Assembly (NCBI GenBank): GCA_030682575.1
Contig: JAUXNX010000026.1
Span: 124,001-188,000 of the forward strand
DNA length: 64,000 nucleotides
Direction: 5' to 3'
Source of the DNA: Gammaproteobacteria bacterium
Lineage (GTDB): Bacteria > Pseudomonadota > Gammaproteobacteria > Pseudomonadales > Pseudohongiellaceae
Below, piece after piece: positions 9,864 through 19,278 of the stretch. Made by a program: the position numbers and the translations under genes. The notes below the pieces were generated by a model, which had not been told where the DNA came from, did no database searches, and saw only the letters and a program-made list of their open reading frames with translations. Each line of letters starts with the position of its first letter. Position 1 is the first letter of the stretch.

Positions 9864-10436
9864 CTACTGACCGGAATAGACATCGACCTGGATGAGTATC
9901 TCGTTCGGAAGTGCAATGGTGTCATCCCAGTAGCCCGTACCCACGTCGAAGTCCAGACGCTTCACGGTGACCTCACTGGCCAAATGGAAGCGTGGCTGAC
10001 CGTCGTACATCTCCATTTCGAAGGTGAATGGGAAACTGATCGGATGAGTCTTGTCGCGGATCGTCAGGCTGCCATCGGCCACAAAGGAGTTCATCGACTC
10101 CAGACGGCATCGCGTTGCCTGAAAACTGGCTGTCGGAAACTGGGCGGCATCGAACAATTCAACATCCAGCAGGTACTCGAGCACTTCCGGAGTGTCGACG
10201 GCCATATCAGCGATGGGGATAGTCACTGAGATATTGCAGGCACCAGGGTTCGCTGGATCTATGTCAAAAGTAGCGTCCACGTTCCTGAACTCACCTTTCG
10301 AGGGGGCGCCTTCGTAGGAATAGTTGAAAATAACACGGGACTCGCTGGGTTCGAGTGTCCAGACAGCGGCTTGCGCTGCTACTCCGGTGAGCAATGCAAG
10401 TGGCACCAGCCCCGCACGGAAAAACAAAGTTCGCAT
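9864..10436 (-). CDS. YceI family secreted protein
   Basis: A 190-residue periplasmic protein with a clear signal peptide (cleavage after about residue 23, AAQA|AVW) and a lipocalin-like YceI domain. WTLEPSESRVIF, the GEF/DATFDID segment and SLTIRDKTHPISFPF match the family, which binds isoprenoid-type lipids in its barrel. The exact ligand is unknown. It is transcribed alone; the next gene is divergent and about 380 bases away. Confidence 0.9.
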   Translation of the reverse strand: MRTLFFRAGLVPLALLTGVAAQAAVWTLEPSESRVIFNYSYEGAPSKGEFRNVDATFDIDPANPGACNISVTIPIADMAVDTPEVLEYLLDVELFDAAQFPTASFQATRCRLESMNSFVADGSLTIRDKTHPISFPFTFEMEMYDGQPRFHLASEVTVKRLDFDVGTGYWDDTIALPNEILIQVDVYSGQ

Positions 10437-10820
10437 AGTAAAGTGACTCCTGATTCAAGGTTAAGGTAAAGCTTAGACCATCAGTTCTGTAGAGTGGCCT
10501 GATCCACTGATGAAGTTTGCAATGTTTTGCTGGCCGCCATGGTCATAAGTGAGTGGTTGCCCGGTTTGAATATTGAGCAATTCGGTTTCGGCGATTATAT
10601 CGCTGTTTCCTGCTATGTGATCTCACTATTTCCGCAGTTTAGTGTTTTTGTCTGGATACTTCGAGTCGCTTTCATTTATGTTTCTTTGCTCAATTTGCAA
10701 ACTCAACGTAGTATTGGCAGCGCAAAGACAGGGGAACACAAGGTTCCGAGCCTGGTGATAAACTCGAATTCAACAAGTAATGGTAGATTTTGATAATTCA
10801 AAATGAAGAGGAAGGAAATT
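10437..10820. other. Intergenic region, A+T-rich, no convincing gene
   Basis: This 384-base gap separates the divergent yceI-type gene and the PQQ sugar dehydrogenase. A hydrophobic open frame of 88 codons (10527-10793) is present but has no ribosome site and no recognisable family. The A+T-rich half (10560-10800) probably carries the promoter of the downstream gene, though I cannot place the -35/-10 boxes with confidence. Confidence 0.5.
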
Positions 10821-11978
10821 ATGCTTCGTAACGTGTTAAAGCTTGTCAGCGCCAGTTTGATACTGGTTGTTGCCGCCTCAGCCAGCGCGCAGGACAAAAC
10901 TTACTATGCAGCCTATCACAACTATCGTATAGCGACTGTTGCTGATGGACTGGTACATCCGTGGTCCATGGCCTGGCTACCTAACGGCGATATGCTCGTA
11001 ACGGAGAAACCGGGTCGTCTGCGCATGATCCGCGATGGTCGACTTCTGCCAGAAGCAATCCCTGGTGTGCCGCCAGTGTTTTACCAGGGTCAGGGTGGTT
11101 TGTTCGAGATTCTGCCGCATCCGAATTTTGAAGAAAATCAATGGGTTTACCTGAGCTTTGCCAAGCCGGTTGGTGACAATTCAACCACTGCCATCGTCCG
11201 GGCGCGTCTCGTGAATGATCGCCTTACCGATGTCACCGAAATTTTTGCGGCACAGGCAGAAGGTCGCAGCCACTATGGCGGCAAGTTGGCTTTCGATAAC
11301 GACGGCTACCTGTACCTGTCCCTTGGTGACCGTCAAGCCCCACCCAGCGGTGATCTGGAGGCGCACCCTGCGCAGGACCTGAGCAACCATCACGGTGTTA
11401 TCGTGCGTTTGCACGATGATGGAAGAGTGCCTACTGATAATCCCTTCGTTGGACAGGCGGGTGTGCTTCCGGAAATCTGGAGCTATGGACACCGCAGCCC
11501 TCAGGGGCTGGCCGTGCATCCGATGACTGGAGATCTGTGGATGACGGAGCACGGCCCTCAGGGCGGTGACGAACTCAACCTGATCACTCCGACTGCCAAC
11601 TATGGCTGGCCTGTTGTTGGCTATGGTGTGAACTATGGTTCCAGCGCCCCTATCCATGAGCGTCAGACGCTCACTGGCATGGAGTTGCCCACACGCTTCT
11701 GGGTTCCGTCCATTGCCACATCCGGCCTCATGATCTACAACGGTGACAAGTTCCCCATGTGGCGTGGCAGCATCTTCGTTGGCGCACTGGCCGGCGAGCG
11801 AATCTCCCGCCTTGAAATGGACGAGACCTACCGCGCGGTAATTCGCGAAGAAGAGCTGGCCTATGACATAGGCAGAGTCCGGGATGTTCGTGAGGGGCCG
11901 GATGGCTTTATCTATATAGCCATTGAAGACCGTGCTGGCGCTCCGACGGCAATCGTCAGGATGGAGCCGATCCAGTAA
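10821..11978 (+). CDS. PQQ-dependent aldose sugar dehydrogenase, secreted
   Basis: Soluble six-bladed beta-propeller quinoprotein of the Asd/YliI (sGDH) family that oxidises aldoses in the periplasm. The 385-residue protein has a signal peptide ending ASASAQ. Family motifs are WSMAWLPNGDMLVTEKPGR, YGGKLAFDNDGYLYLSLGD, SYGHRSPQGLA (the catalytic His/Arg region) and EHGPQGGDELNLI, followed by NYGWP. The ATG at 10821 is preferred over 10803 because AGGAAGG sits about six bases upstream. It is one of five predicted PQQ enzymes in the window, although no pqq biosynthesis gene is present. Confidence 0.92.
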   Translation: MLRNVLKLVSASLILVVAASASAQDKTYYAAYHNYRIATVADGLVHPWSMAWLPNGDMLVTEKPGRLRMIRDGRLLPEAIPGVPPVFYQGQGGLFEILPHPNFEENQWVYLSFAKPVGDNSTTAIVRARLVNDRLTDVTEIFAAQAEGRSHYGGKLAFDNDGYLYLSLGDRQAPPSGDLEAHPAQDLSNHHGVIVRLHDDGRVPTDNPFVGQAGVLPEIWSYGHRSPQGLAVHPMTGDLWMTEHGPQGGDELNLITPTANYGWPVVGYGVNYGSSAPIHERQTLTGMELPTRFWVPSIATSGLMIYNGDKFPMWRGSIFVGALAGERISRLEMDETYRAVIREEELAYDIGRVRDVREGPDGFIYIAIEDRAGAPTAIVRMEPIQ

Positions 11979-11994
11979 CACTGGCATCAGTAAG

Positions 11995-12024
11995 AAAAAA
12001 GGACTCTCACGAGTCCTTTTTTTT
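11995..12024. terminator. Strong bidirectional terminator overlapping a stop codon
   Basis: An A-run, stem GGACTC (12001-12006), loop TCAC, stem GAGTCC, then eight T. It is a textbook factor-independent terminator in both directions. The TGA stop of the minus-strand hydrolase (12007-12009) lies in its loop, so the last Lys-rich codons of that gene form one arm and the T-run. Confidence 0.9.
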
Positions 12025-12735
12025 GCCATGCAGAAACAACAGAATGGCTCTGGCGCACTCGGTGGGTCGAGTTTGCGCCAGCATATGAGGTCCTCTGATA
12101 GTGCTAGCGTCCACGTTGGGCAAACCGTCCATCAACTGACGACACAGCATGTTGTTGACTACCCGATCGTCGCTTGCCCGCAGACACAGCACAGGATGCT
12201 TGATGCTGCTCAGCAAAGGACGCAAGTCTACCCTCGAAAGCATCTTCAGGCGGGACTTTGTCACGGCGTCGGGAACACTGCGAACCACTGCCATGACCTC
12301 CGGCACAATGTCATGATGAATTTCACTGTTGAGCGCGAAGTGGCGGATGAGAGTGCCGCGTAGAGGGCTGGCCTGAAAGACCCAGGTTGGCAGCATACCC
12401 GCAACACCACATAGGAAACGCAGCGGACTGACAGCAAAAGTGGCGCAAAGTACTGCACACCGGATTTGTGAAGGGAAGCGAGACATCAGTGCGAGAGCGA
12501 CGGGGCCTGAAAATGATTCCGCGATCAGCACAGTGTCGGCATCAGCCATGTTGGCGGCGACCGTCTCCACATAGTCTTCCAGAAGACGTTCATCGCCATA
12601 GGCGATGGCAGTGGTGTCCAGGTTTCCAGCAAGTGCTGCCTGCAGTGGCGCAAAAAGTCGACCGGTGCCGTCGAGGCCGGGGAGCAGCAGTACTTTCTGT
12701 GCGAGGTCGACATTCATCTCATATGATGATTTCAC
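12007..12735 (-). CDS. Alpha/beta hydrolase
   Basis: A 242-residue cytoplasmic hydrolase of the alpha/beta fold; the substrate is unknown. An oxyanion-type LLPGLDGTG is at residue ~17. The nucleophile serine lies in AESFSGP near residue 74, the acid is the first Asp of ASDDRVV, and the catalytic histidine is in GPHML near the C-terminus. The start is either the ATG at 12735 or the one six codons later. The C-terminus HGKKKDS is encoded by the terminator hairpin. Confidence 0.8.
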   Translation of the reverse strand: MKSSYEMNVDLAQKVLLLPGLDGTGRLFAPLQAALAGNLDTTAIAYGDERLLEDYVETVAANMADADTVLIAESFSGPVALALMSRFPSQIRCAVLCATFAVSPLRFLCGVAGMLPTWVFQASPLRGTLIRHFALNSEIHHDIVPEVMAVVRSVPDAVTKSRLKMLSRVDLRPLLSSIKHPVLCLRASDDRVVNNMLCRQLMDGLPNVDASTIRGPHMLAQTRPTECARAILLFLHGKKKDS

Positions 12736-12806
12736 TCCGCATCCCGTATCACGCCATCAAGTTACAAGGTGCCATTACCCGGAAGAGCAAGAAAACTGAC
12801 TGTTGC

Positions 12807-13379
12807 TTACTCGAAGAACTGGTAGTTCCCAGTAAGCACACCAGTAGCAAGGATATGCCCTTGCATCGCTTCCAGAAGGTTCTGCTTGTTGTGACCATCA
12901 GGGAGGTTCAGCTCGTAGTCCAGAGCGTAGATGCGGAAGTTGTAGGTATGCATCTTGCCATCTGCAGGCGGGCGCGGACCGAAGTAGCCGGTGCGGCGGG
13001 TGCCATTGGCGCCATTGATCATGCCTTCCAGACCGGGATGGGTGACGATGGCGTCAGTTGACAATCCTTCCGGCAAACCCGTTGCGGTAGCGGGGATGTT
13101 GTAGGCGACCCAGTGCACGAAAGGCTGAAAGCCAAAGACGGGGTCATCCAGAATCAGGGCGAGTTGGCGGGTTCCTTCCGGCAGGTTGAGCCAGGAAATA
13201 TCCGGAGAGATACCTTCGCCGTAAGCGGAATAGCGCAGTGGAATGTCGGTGTTGTGTTCGAAGGCACGGCTGCTGACGAGGATGGTTTCCGGTGCGTCAA
13301 CCGACCATGCGGGGGCACTGCCAAGGAGCATCAATGTCAGTGCCAGCAGTTTGCCGAGCGCGGATCGGATGGTTTTCAT
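12807..13379 (-). CDS. YbhB/YbcL family Raf-kinase-inhibitor-like protein, secreted
   Basis: A 190-residue member of the phosphatidylethanolamine-binding protein (PEBP) family with a signal peptide ending SAPAWS. The ligand-site signature is intact: LILDDPVFG then HWVAYNIP, and GYFGPRPPADGKMHTYNFRIYALD. Bacterial members are of unsettled function; small anionic ligands or protease inhibition have been proposed. It stands alone, convergent with nothing; the hydrolase gene lies 71 bases downstream on the same strand and could be co-transcribed. Confidence 0.9.
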   Translation of the reverse strand: MKTIRSALGKLLALTLMLLGSAPAWSVDAPETILVSSRAFEHNTDIPLRYSAYGEGISPDISWLNLPEGTRQLALILDDPVFGFQPFVHWVAYNIPATATGLPEGLSTDAIVTHPGLEGMINGANGTRRTGYFGPRPPADGKMHTYNFRIYALDYELNLPDGHNKQNLLEAMQGHILATGVLTGNYQFFE

Positions 13380-13707
13380 TCTTATATCTCCGTTGTATTA
13401 ACAAACGAGTCGACTGCTGGATCGGCTGAATGTGCCGGCTGAATTTGTGGACAGTATGTCCGTTTCTGCGATGCTCCTCCAGCCTGGTCGTCTCAGAACC
13501 GTGCGTATTGGCGAGAAAGTTTCCTGTCAGTCTGTTTCTGAAGACAGTGATTCATCGAACTTCTTCCAGCCATCGCGCTTTCCCGCGAATCAAACGAGTT
13601 CAGCGGCGGAGGCGTTCCATTTTGTCTCATTGCTGGTAAGGTAGCGCAGTGGTAAAAGTTCCCCTTGGACGTAGACAGCGCTCAGCCGATTGCGAGGAGC
13701 ATCGATC
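13380..13707. other. Intergenic region without a convincing gene
   Basis: This 328-base region separates the divergent PEBP-type gene and the Tat-exported subunit. Two overlapping open frames of about 70 codons start near 13430, but they have no ribosome site and no recognisable family, so I read the region as promoter space for both neighbours. Confidence 0.45.
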
Positions 13708-14442
13708 ATGAATAACAAGAACAAGACCCATGAGAAAGGCGACGGAAATACTGAACAGGCGTCGCTGTCCCGCCGGAATCTCCTGAAGGGCGTTGGCTTG
13801 ACTGGAGCCGCTCTCATGACGGCTGGCAGCGCTTCGGTCATGGCGCAGACACCGGCAATTCCGGCGCGTATCCGCGTCACCGAAGCTCTTGAAACTCTCA
13901 CTGCTGCAGAGAGCGCAGCACTGGACGCCATGTGCTCACGCATACTCCCCAGCGACGATGGCACTCCGGGTGCTCACGAAGCCCGCGCCGTGCACTACAT
14001 CGATCGTGGTCTGACCAGTGCCATGGCTGCATCCAGGGAGCAGTACGCAGTGGGACTGGCAGCGCTGGACACCTACGCCATGCAGGTCGGTGGCAAGGAG
14101 TTCTGTCTCCTGACTGCCGATCAACAGGACTCCATCATCGATGCGATGACACGCAATGCGATCCCCGAGTTTCCGATGCTTGGCACAGCCTTCTTCAACA
14201 CCGTCAGAACTCACACGATCGATGGCACTTTCAGCGATCCCTACTACGGTGGCAATCGGGATTTCGTCGGCTGGGATCTGATCGGGTATCCGGGAGTGCG
14301 AGCAGTGTCGAGCCCGGGAGAAATCAGTCAGGGGCGAGCGTTGGCTCCCAGCCGACAATCGGCCTACGATATGCCTCCCTACACGAAGGACCCGGTCGGT
14401 CCTGCTTCTGCGCAGACAGGAGGTGCATCCCATGGCCACTGA
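13708..14442 (+). CDS. Gluconate 2-dehydrogenase subunit 3 family protein, Tat-exported
   Basis: Small partner subunit of a periplasmic GMC-type dehydrogenase, 244 residues. A twin-arginine signal, SRRNLLKGVGLTG, is near residue 23 with cleavage around VMAQ. The body has the subunit-3 pattern LTAAESAALDAMCSRILPSDDGTPGAHEAR and the C-terminal YYGGNRDFVGWDLIGYPG. This subunit normally folds with the flavoprotein and carries it through Tat. The ATG at 13708 follows GAGGAGC by eight bases. The gene overlaps the GMC gene by 11 bases, so the two form one operon. Confidence 0.9.
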   Translation: MNNKNKTHEKGDGNTEQASLSRRNLLKGVGLTGAALMTAGSASVMAQTPAIPARIRVTEALETLTAAESAALDAMCSRILPSDDGTPGAHEARAVHYIDRGLTSAMAASREQYAVGLAALDTYAMQVGGKEFCLLTADQQDSIIDAMTRNAIPEFPMLGTAFFNTVRTHTIDGTFSDPYYGGNRDFVGWDLIGYPGVRAVSSPGEISQGRALAPSRQSAYDMPPYTKDPVGPASAQTGGASHGH

Positions 14443-16138
14443 ACTCCCACGAACAGACGTAGTGGTGATCGGCCTCGGCGCCGTTGGCGGCGTGGCAGTA
14501 TTGCCGCTGGTCAATGCCGGTCTCAATGTGATCGGACTCGAAGCCGGTGGCTGGATGACCACTCGCGACTTCGCCCCGGATGAGGTCCGCAACAACCTTC
14601 GCGACTGGCCCCAGGCCGTGCCCAAGGCCAAGAACGAAATCCCGACCTCCCGTGCCAATATCAACTTCGAGGCAGTGCAGGGCGGCGGTCACCCAATGAT
14701 GAATGGCGTCGGCGGTACCTCGCTGCACTACTGGGCGCAGAGTTGGCGCCTCAATCCCTGGGACTTCAAGACGGTCAGTGAGACCACACGTCGCTATGGT
14801 GCGCATCGTATCCCGGAGGATTCGACAGTCGAGGACTGGCCGATCAGTTATGCGGATCTTGAGCCTTGGTACGACCGCGTCGAGTATGCGCTGGGAGTGT
14901 CCGGAAATGCAGGCAATATCAATGGCACGCGGCAACCCAATGGCAATCCCTTTGAAGGTCCAAGGTCGCGGGCCTATCCGATGCCGGGCCTGCGCAGCTC
15001 CGGCTTCACCGACATGATGAGCGAAGCGGCACGACAACTCGGCTGGCAGCCGTTTCAGGGGCCGGCAGCGATCAACTCCGAGGTCTACGGTGACCGCCCC
15101 GGTTGTTTCTATCACGGTTTCTGCGATCGGGGAGGGTGCCACGTGGCCGCGAAAAGCTCGACTGCAGTGACTACGATTCCCGAGGCGCTGAAGTCAGGTT
15201 TGTTGAAGGTGGTCACTCATGCGCGCGTACTCAAGATCGTCAATGATGCCGATGGTCGTGCGACTGGCGTGGAGTATTTGAGCGGCAACCAGGTCATCTT
15301 CCAGCCTGCGGATGCGGTCCTGCTGGCCAGTCACACTTACGAAAACACTCGCTTGCTGTTGCTATCGAAGTCACGGGAATTCGCCAATGGTCTGGCCAAT
15401 AACAGAGGTCAGGTCGGCCAGCATTATCTCAGCCACCATCAGGGCGCGCCGGTGATTGCGCTGTTCCCCAGGAATCTCAACAACTGGTATGGACTGCCGG
15501 CTCAGGGTGTTGCCATCGACGAGTGGGCGGACGACAACTTCGATCACAGCGATCTGGATTTCATCGGTGGCGGCAACTTGTGGGTGCACACCGATCGCAA
15601 GCCGATTTCGGCTGCCAAGATGTCCACCTTCGATCTGGTGCCGAACTGGGGGGCGAAGTGGAAGGCATTCATCAGTGAGAACGCCGACAGAACGAACGGC
15701 TCCTATATCCAGAAAACCACGCTGCCTTATCGCGGCAACTATCTCGATCTGGATCCTTTCGTGAAGGACAGACTCGGTTTCCCGGTTATTCGCATCACGG
15801 GCGAGCACAGGCAGAATGAATTGCGTATTGCTGCCTTCACACAGGATCGCATGGAGGAATGGTATCGGGCGGCAGGGGCAGCCCAGATCGTTCGCACAGC
15901 GCTGGGTGGACCAATGGGAGCCTCAACGCACGCCTACGGTGGCACTCGAATGGGCGACAATCCGGAAACCAATGTCACCGATCGCTTCGGGTTTGCCCAC
16001 GAGGTGAAAAATCTCGGTGTGCTCGGCGCGTCCGTGATGGGTACCAGTGGTGCCAGGAACCCCACACTGACGGCGCAGGCTCTGGCGTGGCGAACAGCCC
16101 AGCACCTGGTCGACAATTGGGACACCATTACTCGATAA
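14432..16138 (+). CDS. GMC family oxidoreductase, flavoprotein dehydrogenase
   Basis: FAD enzyme of the glucose-methanol-choline group, 568 residues, and the probable catalytic subunit of the pair with the preceding Tat protein. An N-terminal FAD-binding VVIGLGAVGGVAVLPL is followed by VGGTSLHYWAQSWRLNPWDF. The C-terminal GMC signature GASTHAYGGTRMGDNP, with the active-site histidine region, and GTSGARNPTLTAQALA close the FAD site. It lacks its own signal peptide, consistent with piggy-back export. The substrate (gluconate, sorbitol or other polyol) is unknown. The ATG at 14432 follows AGGAGGT by seven bases; a GTG at 14423 is less likely. Confidence 0.9.
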   Translation: MATELPRTDVVVIGLGAVGGVAVLPLVNAGLNVIGLEAGGWMTTRDFAPDEVRNNLRDWPQAVPKAKNEIPTSRANINFEAVQGGGHPMMNGVGGTSLHYWAQSWRLNPWDFKTVSETTRRYGAHRIPEDSTVEDWPISYADLEPWYDRVEYALGVSGNAGNINGTRQPNGNPFEGPRSRAYPMPGLRSSGFTDMMSEAARQLGWQPFQGPAAINSEVYGDRPGCFYHGFCDRGGCHVAAKSSTAVTTIPEALKSGLLKVVTHARVLKIVNDADGRATGVEYLSGNQVIFQPADAVLLASHTYENTRLLLLSKSREFANGLANNRGQVGQHYLSHHQGAPVIALFPRNLNNWYGLPAQGVAIDEWADDNFDHSDLDFIGGGNLWVHTDRKPISAAKMSTFDLVPNWGAKWKAFISENADRTNGSYIQKTTLPYRGNYLDLDPFVKDRLGFPVIRITGEHRQNELRIAAFTQDRMEEWYRAAGAAQIVRTALGGPMGASTHAYGGTRMGDNPETNVTDRFGFAHEVKNLGVLGASVMGTSGARNPTLTAQALAWRTAQHLVDNWDTITR

Positions 16139-16150
16139 AAACAACGCCCT

Positions 16151-16174
16151 GTGGGAGCGAGCCCTGCCCGCGAT
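16151..16174 (+). repeat. REP palindrome copy 1
   Basis: GTGGGAGCGAG-CCCTGCCCGCGAT is a Pseudomonas-type REP element just downstream of the GMC gene. Its core GCGAGC..GCCCGC forms a short hairpin. Related copies lie at 32608, 34962, 39789, 40051 (inverted), 44696-44760 (pair), 55751/56019 (pair) and 60829. Confidence 0.75.
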
Positions 16175-16186
16175 CCTGTAGATTCT

Positions 16187-16243
16187 GTCGCAGATCCCGG
16201 GGTGTTGCACATGCCCACCTGCAACGGATCTGCGCCGCTCGAA
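16187..16243 (-). repeat. Dispersed repeat of about 50 bp, copy 1 (inverted)
   Basis: Read on the minus strand, it contains GCGCAGATCCGTTGCAGGTG followed by GGCATGTGCAACACCCCGGGAT. The same unit occurs at 35028-35075 and 40227-40272 with a few changes. Each copy lies next to a REP element. Confidence 0.65.
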
Positions 16244-16265
16244 GCAACCCGAATCCCAGAACGCA

Positions 16266-16300
16266 AAAAGCCCCGGATGCCAACAGCACGCGGGGCTTCT
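16266..16300 (-). terminator. Terminator for ppdK
   Basis: Stem AAGCCCC/GGGGCTT with a loop of about 17 bases. On the minus strand the stem is followed by a run of T, placing it right after the ppdK stop codon. The other side (CTTCTCATTT) is weaker, so the GMC gene may also use it. Confidence 0.75.
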
Positions 16301-16315
16301 CATTTCAGAACAAGA

Positions 16316-19087
16316 TTACTTTTTTTCGCGCAATGCTGCCTGAGCAGCCGCCAATCTGGCAATTGGCACGCGGGGTGGTGAACAACTCACGTAGTGCAGG
16401 CCAAGTCGGTGACAGAAATCGATCGAATCAGGATCACCGGCATGCTCGCCGCAGATACCCAGCTTCAGATCCGGACGCGACTTGCGACCATTCTCCACCG
16501 CAAACTGCATCAACTTGCCCACACCAGTCTGGTCGAGACTTGCGAAGGGATTCTTGTTGTAGATTTCCTTGCGCTGATACTCGTCGTAGAACAAGCCCAT
16601 GTCGTCGCGGCTCAGACCCAGTGTTGTCTGGGTCAAATCGTTGGTGCCGAAACTGAAGAACTCCGCTTGCTGTGCGATTTCTTCAGCTGTAATAGCGGCA
16701 CGTGGCACCTCTATCATGGTGCCGACGATGTACTTGATCTCGATCTTGTTCTTTTCCATTACTTCCTGTGCCACGCGATGCACAATGGCGAGCTGATCCG
16801 CCAGCTCGGCCTTGAAGCCGACCAGCGGAATCATGATCTCGGGATTCACTTCCACCGGCGTCTTCGCTGTCATCACCAGAGCGGCAGCTTCGAATACGGC
16901 CCGCACCTGCATCTCGGTGATTTCCGGATAGAGGATACCCAGGCGACAGCCACGGCAACCCAGCATGGGATTCTCTTCGTGCAGGGCCTTGATGCGCTCG
17001 ATCACAAACTCCAGTGGCAGGCCCAGCTTGTCTGCCAGTTGGCGACGCACTGCGTCGTCCTGCGGCAGGAACTCATGTAATGGCGGGTCGAGCAGGCGAA
17101 TGGTCACGGGACGTCCAGCCATGGCCTTGAACAGCCCCACGAAATCCTTGCGCTGGAATGGCAGCAGCTTCTTCAGGGCTTCCTTGCGTTGTACTTGATC
17201 TACGGCCAGGATCATCTGGCGCATGTAGTCGATGCGGTCGCCTTCGAAGAACATATGCTCAGTGCGGCACAGGCCGATGCCTTCCGCGCCATAGGCCACG
17301 GCAGTCTCCGCCATTGCCGGTGTATCAGCATTGGTGCGGATGCGCAGTCTGCGGAACTTGTCGGACCACTCCATCACTGTCTGGAACAATTGATAGGTAT
17401 AGCTCTTCTCGGGCTTCATGGCACCTTCGAGTACGCGCTTGACTTCAGAGTCGGCGCTCTCGATCAGGCCTTTGTAGATTGCGCCCGTTGTACCATTAAT
17501 GGAAATGTAGTCGCCTTCCTGCAGCACTACACCGCCTGCAGTCAGCGTGCGCTTCTCGTAATTAATGGTGACTTCACCAGCGCCGCATACGCAGACTTTG
17601 CCCAGCTGACGTGCAACGAGCGCGGCGTGGGACGACACACCGCCGCGTGTGGTCAGAATGCCTTGTGAGTAGAGCATGCCCTTGAGGTCGTCAGGTGACG
17701 TTTCGGTGCGGCACAGCACTACCTTGTTGCCCTTGCGCGATTCGATTTCGGCGGCAGCAGCGGTGAATGCGATGCGACCTGTGGCAGCGCCTGGGCCTGC
17801 AGGCAGACCCTTGCCGATCATCTGCGCTTCTTTCTGTGATTTGGTATCGAAAATTGGAACGAGCAGTGAGTCCACCGACTCCGCCGGAATCTTCAGCAGC
17901 GCGGTGCGCTGGTCCATCAGTTTCTCTTTCACCATCTCCACGGCGATGCGGATCGCGGCGAGACCGGTGCGCTTGCCATTGCGAGTTTGCAGCATGAACA
18001 GGCGACCCTTCTCGATGGTGAACTCGAAATCCTGCATATCCTTGAAGTGTTTCTCGAGTTTGGCGCGCACCTTTTCAAGTGCGGCGAAACTCTCAGGCAG
18101 TTCCTTTTCCATGGCAGCGATAGGCTTCGGTGTGCGAACACCGGCCACCACGTCTTCGCCTTGAGCATTGACAAGGTATTCCCCATAGAACGCCTTCTCA
18201 CCGTTGGCAGGGTCTCGTGTGAACGCTACACCTGTAGCGCAGTCGTCACCAGCGTTGCCGAAGACCATAGCCTGGATATTGACCGCAGTGCCCCATTCGG
18301 CAGGTATGCCGTACTGCTGGCGATAGAGAATGGCGCGCTCGTTTCTCCAGGAGCCGAACACGGCACCTGTAGCGCCCCAGAGTTGTTCATACACGTCCTG
18401 TGGGAAGTCTTTGCCGGTGCGCTTGCGAATCAGCTCCTTGTATTGGTCTACCAGAACGCGCAAGTCATTGACGTTGAGATCATTGTCCTGTGGTTTGCCA
18501 AGGGATTTCTTCAATGCGTCGAGCAATTCGTGGAAGGGGTCGTGTGACTCTTCATCGGCGGCCTGCACGCCCATGACCACATCACCATACATCTGAATGA
18601 AACGACGGTAGCAGTCCCACGCAAAGCGCGGATTGCCGGAAATCTTCGCCAGCCCTTCCACAGTGACATCGTTGAGACCCAGGTTGAGGATCGTGTCCAT
18701 CATGCCAGGCATGGAGTCGCGGGCACCGGAGCGCACGGAGACGAGCAGAGGGTTGTCCTTGCCGCCGAAGACTTTCTTCAGCTGGGATTCGATCAGCCCC
18801 ACCGCTGTCTTCACGTCTGAGGAGAGCGAGCGAGGATAGCTGCGGTCATGAGCGTAGAAATATGTGCAGACTTCCGTGCTGATGGTGAAGCCGGGGGGCA
18901 CGGGCAACCCTATGGCCGCCATCTCTGCCAGGTTGGCTCCCTTGCCGCCCAGCAGCTCGCGCATGCCTGCATTGCCGTCAGTCTGACGACCGAAGTTGTA
19001 TACGTATTGGGAAGTCTTTGCCGGTTTCGCGGGGGTGGTCACCGTGGTCTTGGTCTTGGCGGTCTTGCCTTTAGCGCTTTGTTTCAT
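16316..19087 (-). CDS. ppdK: Pyruvate, phosphate dikinase
   Basis: Interconverts pyruvate + ATP + Pi and PEP + AMP + PPi, 923 residues. The N-terminal ATP-grasp domain begins at [10 protein letters not shown]. The central phosphohistidine domain has the swivelling His in [16 protein letters not shown], and the C-terminal PEP/pyruvate barrel has [16 protein letters not shown] and the active-site Cys in [12 protein letters not shown] Lys/Thr/Ala-rich extension of about 28 residues precedes the conserved start of the domain. The ATG at 19087 follows CCTGGGA; ATGs at 19105 and 19132 are possible. It stands alone. It may run in the gluconeogenic direction or as PPi-linked glycolysis (inference). 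Confidence 0.96.
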   Translation of the reverse strand: MKQSAKGKTAKTKTTVTTPAKPAKTSQYVYNFGRQTDGNAGMRELLGGKGANLAEMAAIGLPVPPGFTISTEVCTYFYAHDRSYPRSLSSDVKTAVGLIESQLKKVFGGKDNPLLVSVRSGARDSMPGMMDTILNLGLNDVTVEGLAKISGNPRFAWDCYRRFIQMYGDVVMGVQAADEESHDPFHELLDALKKSLGKPQDNDLNVNDLRVLVDQYKELIRKRTGKDFPQDVYEQLWGATGAVFGSWRNERAILYRQQYGIPAEWGTAVNIQAMVFGNAGDDCATGVAFTRDPANGEKAFYGEYLVNAQGEDVVAGVRTPKPIAAMEKELPESFAALEKVRAKLEKHFKDMQDFEFTIEKGRLFMLQTRNGKRTGLAAIRIAVEMVKEKLMDQRTALLKIPAESVDSLLVPIFDTKSQKEAQMIGKGLPAGPGAATGRIAFTAAAAEIESRKGNKVVLCRTETSPDDLKGMLYSQGILTTRGGVSSHAALVARQLGKVCVCGAGEVTINYEKRTLTAGGVVLQEGDYISINGTTGAIYKGLIESADSEVKRVLEGAMKPEKSYTYQLFQTVMEWSDKFRRLRIRTNADTPAMAETAVAYGAEGIGLCRTEHMFFEGDRIDYMRQMILAVDQVQRKEALKKLLPFQRKDFVGLFKAMAGRPVTIRLLDPPLHEFLPQDDAVRRQLADKLGLPLEFVIERIKALHEENPMLGCRGCRLGILYPEITEMQVRAVFEAAALVMTAKTPVEVNPEIMIPLVGFKAELADQLAIVHRVAQEVMEKNKIEIKYIVGTMIEVPRAAITAEEIAQQAEFFSFGTNDLTQTTLGLSRDDMGLFYDEYQRKEIYNKNPFASLDQTGVGKLMQFAVENGRKSRPDLKLGICGEHAGDPDSIDFCHRLGLHYVSCSPPRVPIARLAAAQAALREKK

Positions 19088-19278
19088 AGTCCCAGGTCTG
19101 CTCATGAGAAGTGGAGCGGCAGGATAAATCAACTGCCCCTTAAAATCCAGAGTGGCGCACCCTCATGGTGGCGCCGAATGCCCTGAAAATCAGGGGCTGA
19201 GCAGGGTTCTAACCGGAAATTTCCTTATACTTGTCGGTGGGGTATTCTTGGGCTTCACCCCATCCGGTTGAGAGTCCT

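Noticed and set aside
10527-10793. 88-codon hydrophobic open frame upstream of the PQQ sugar dehydrogenase
   Set aside because: No ribosome site, no family, unstable composition, and it occupies the expected promoter region.
13432-13644. 70-codon open frame before the Tat-exported subunit
   Set aside because: No ribosome site, overlapping alternative frame, and no recognisable sequence.
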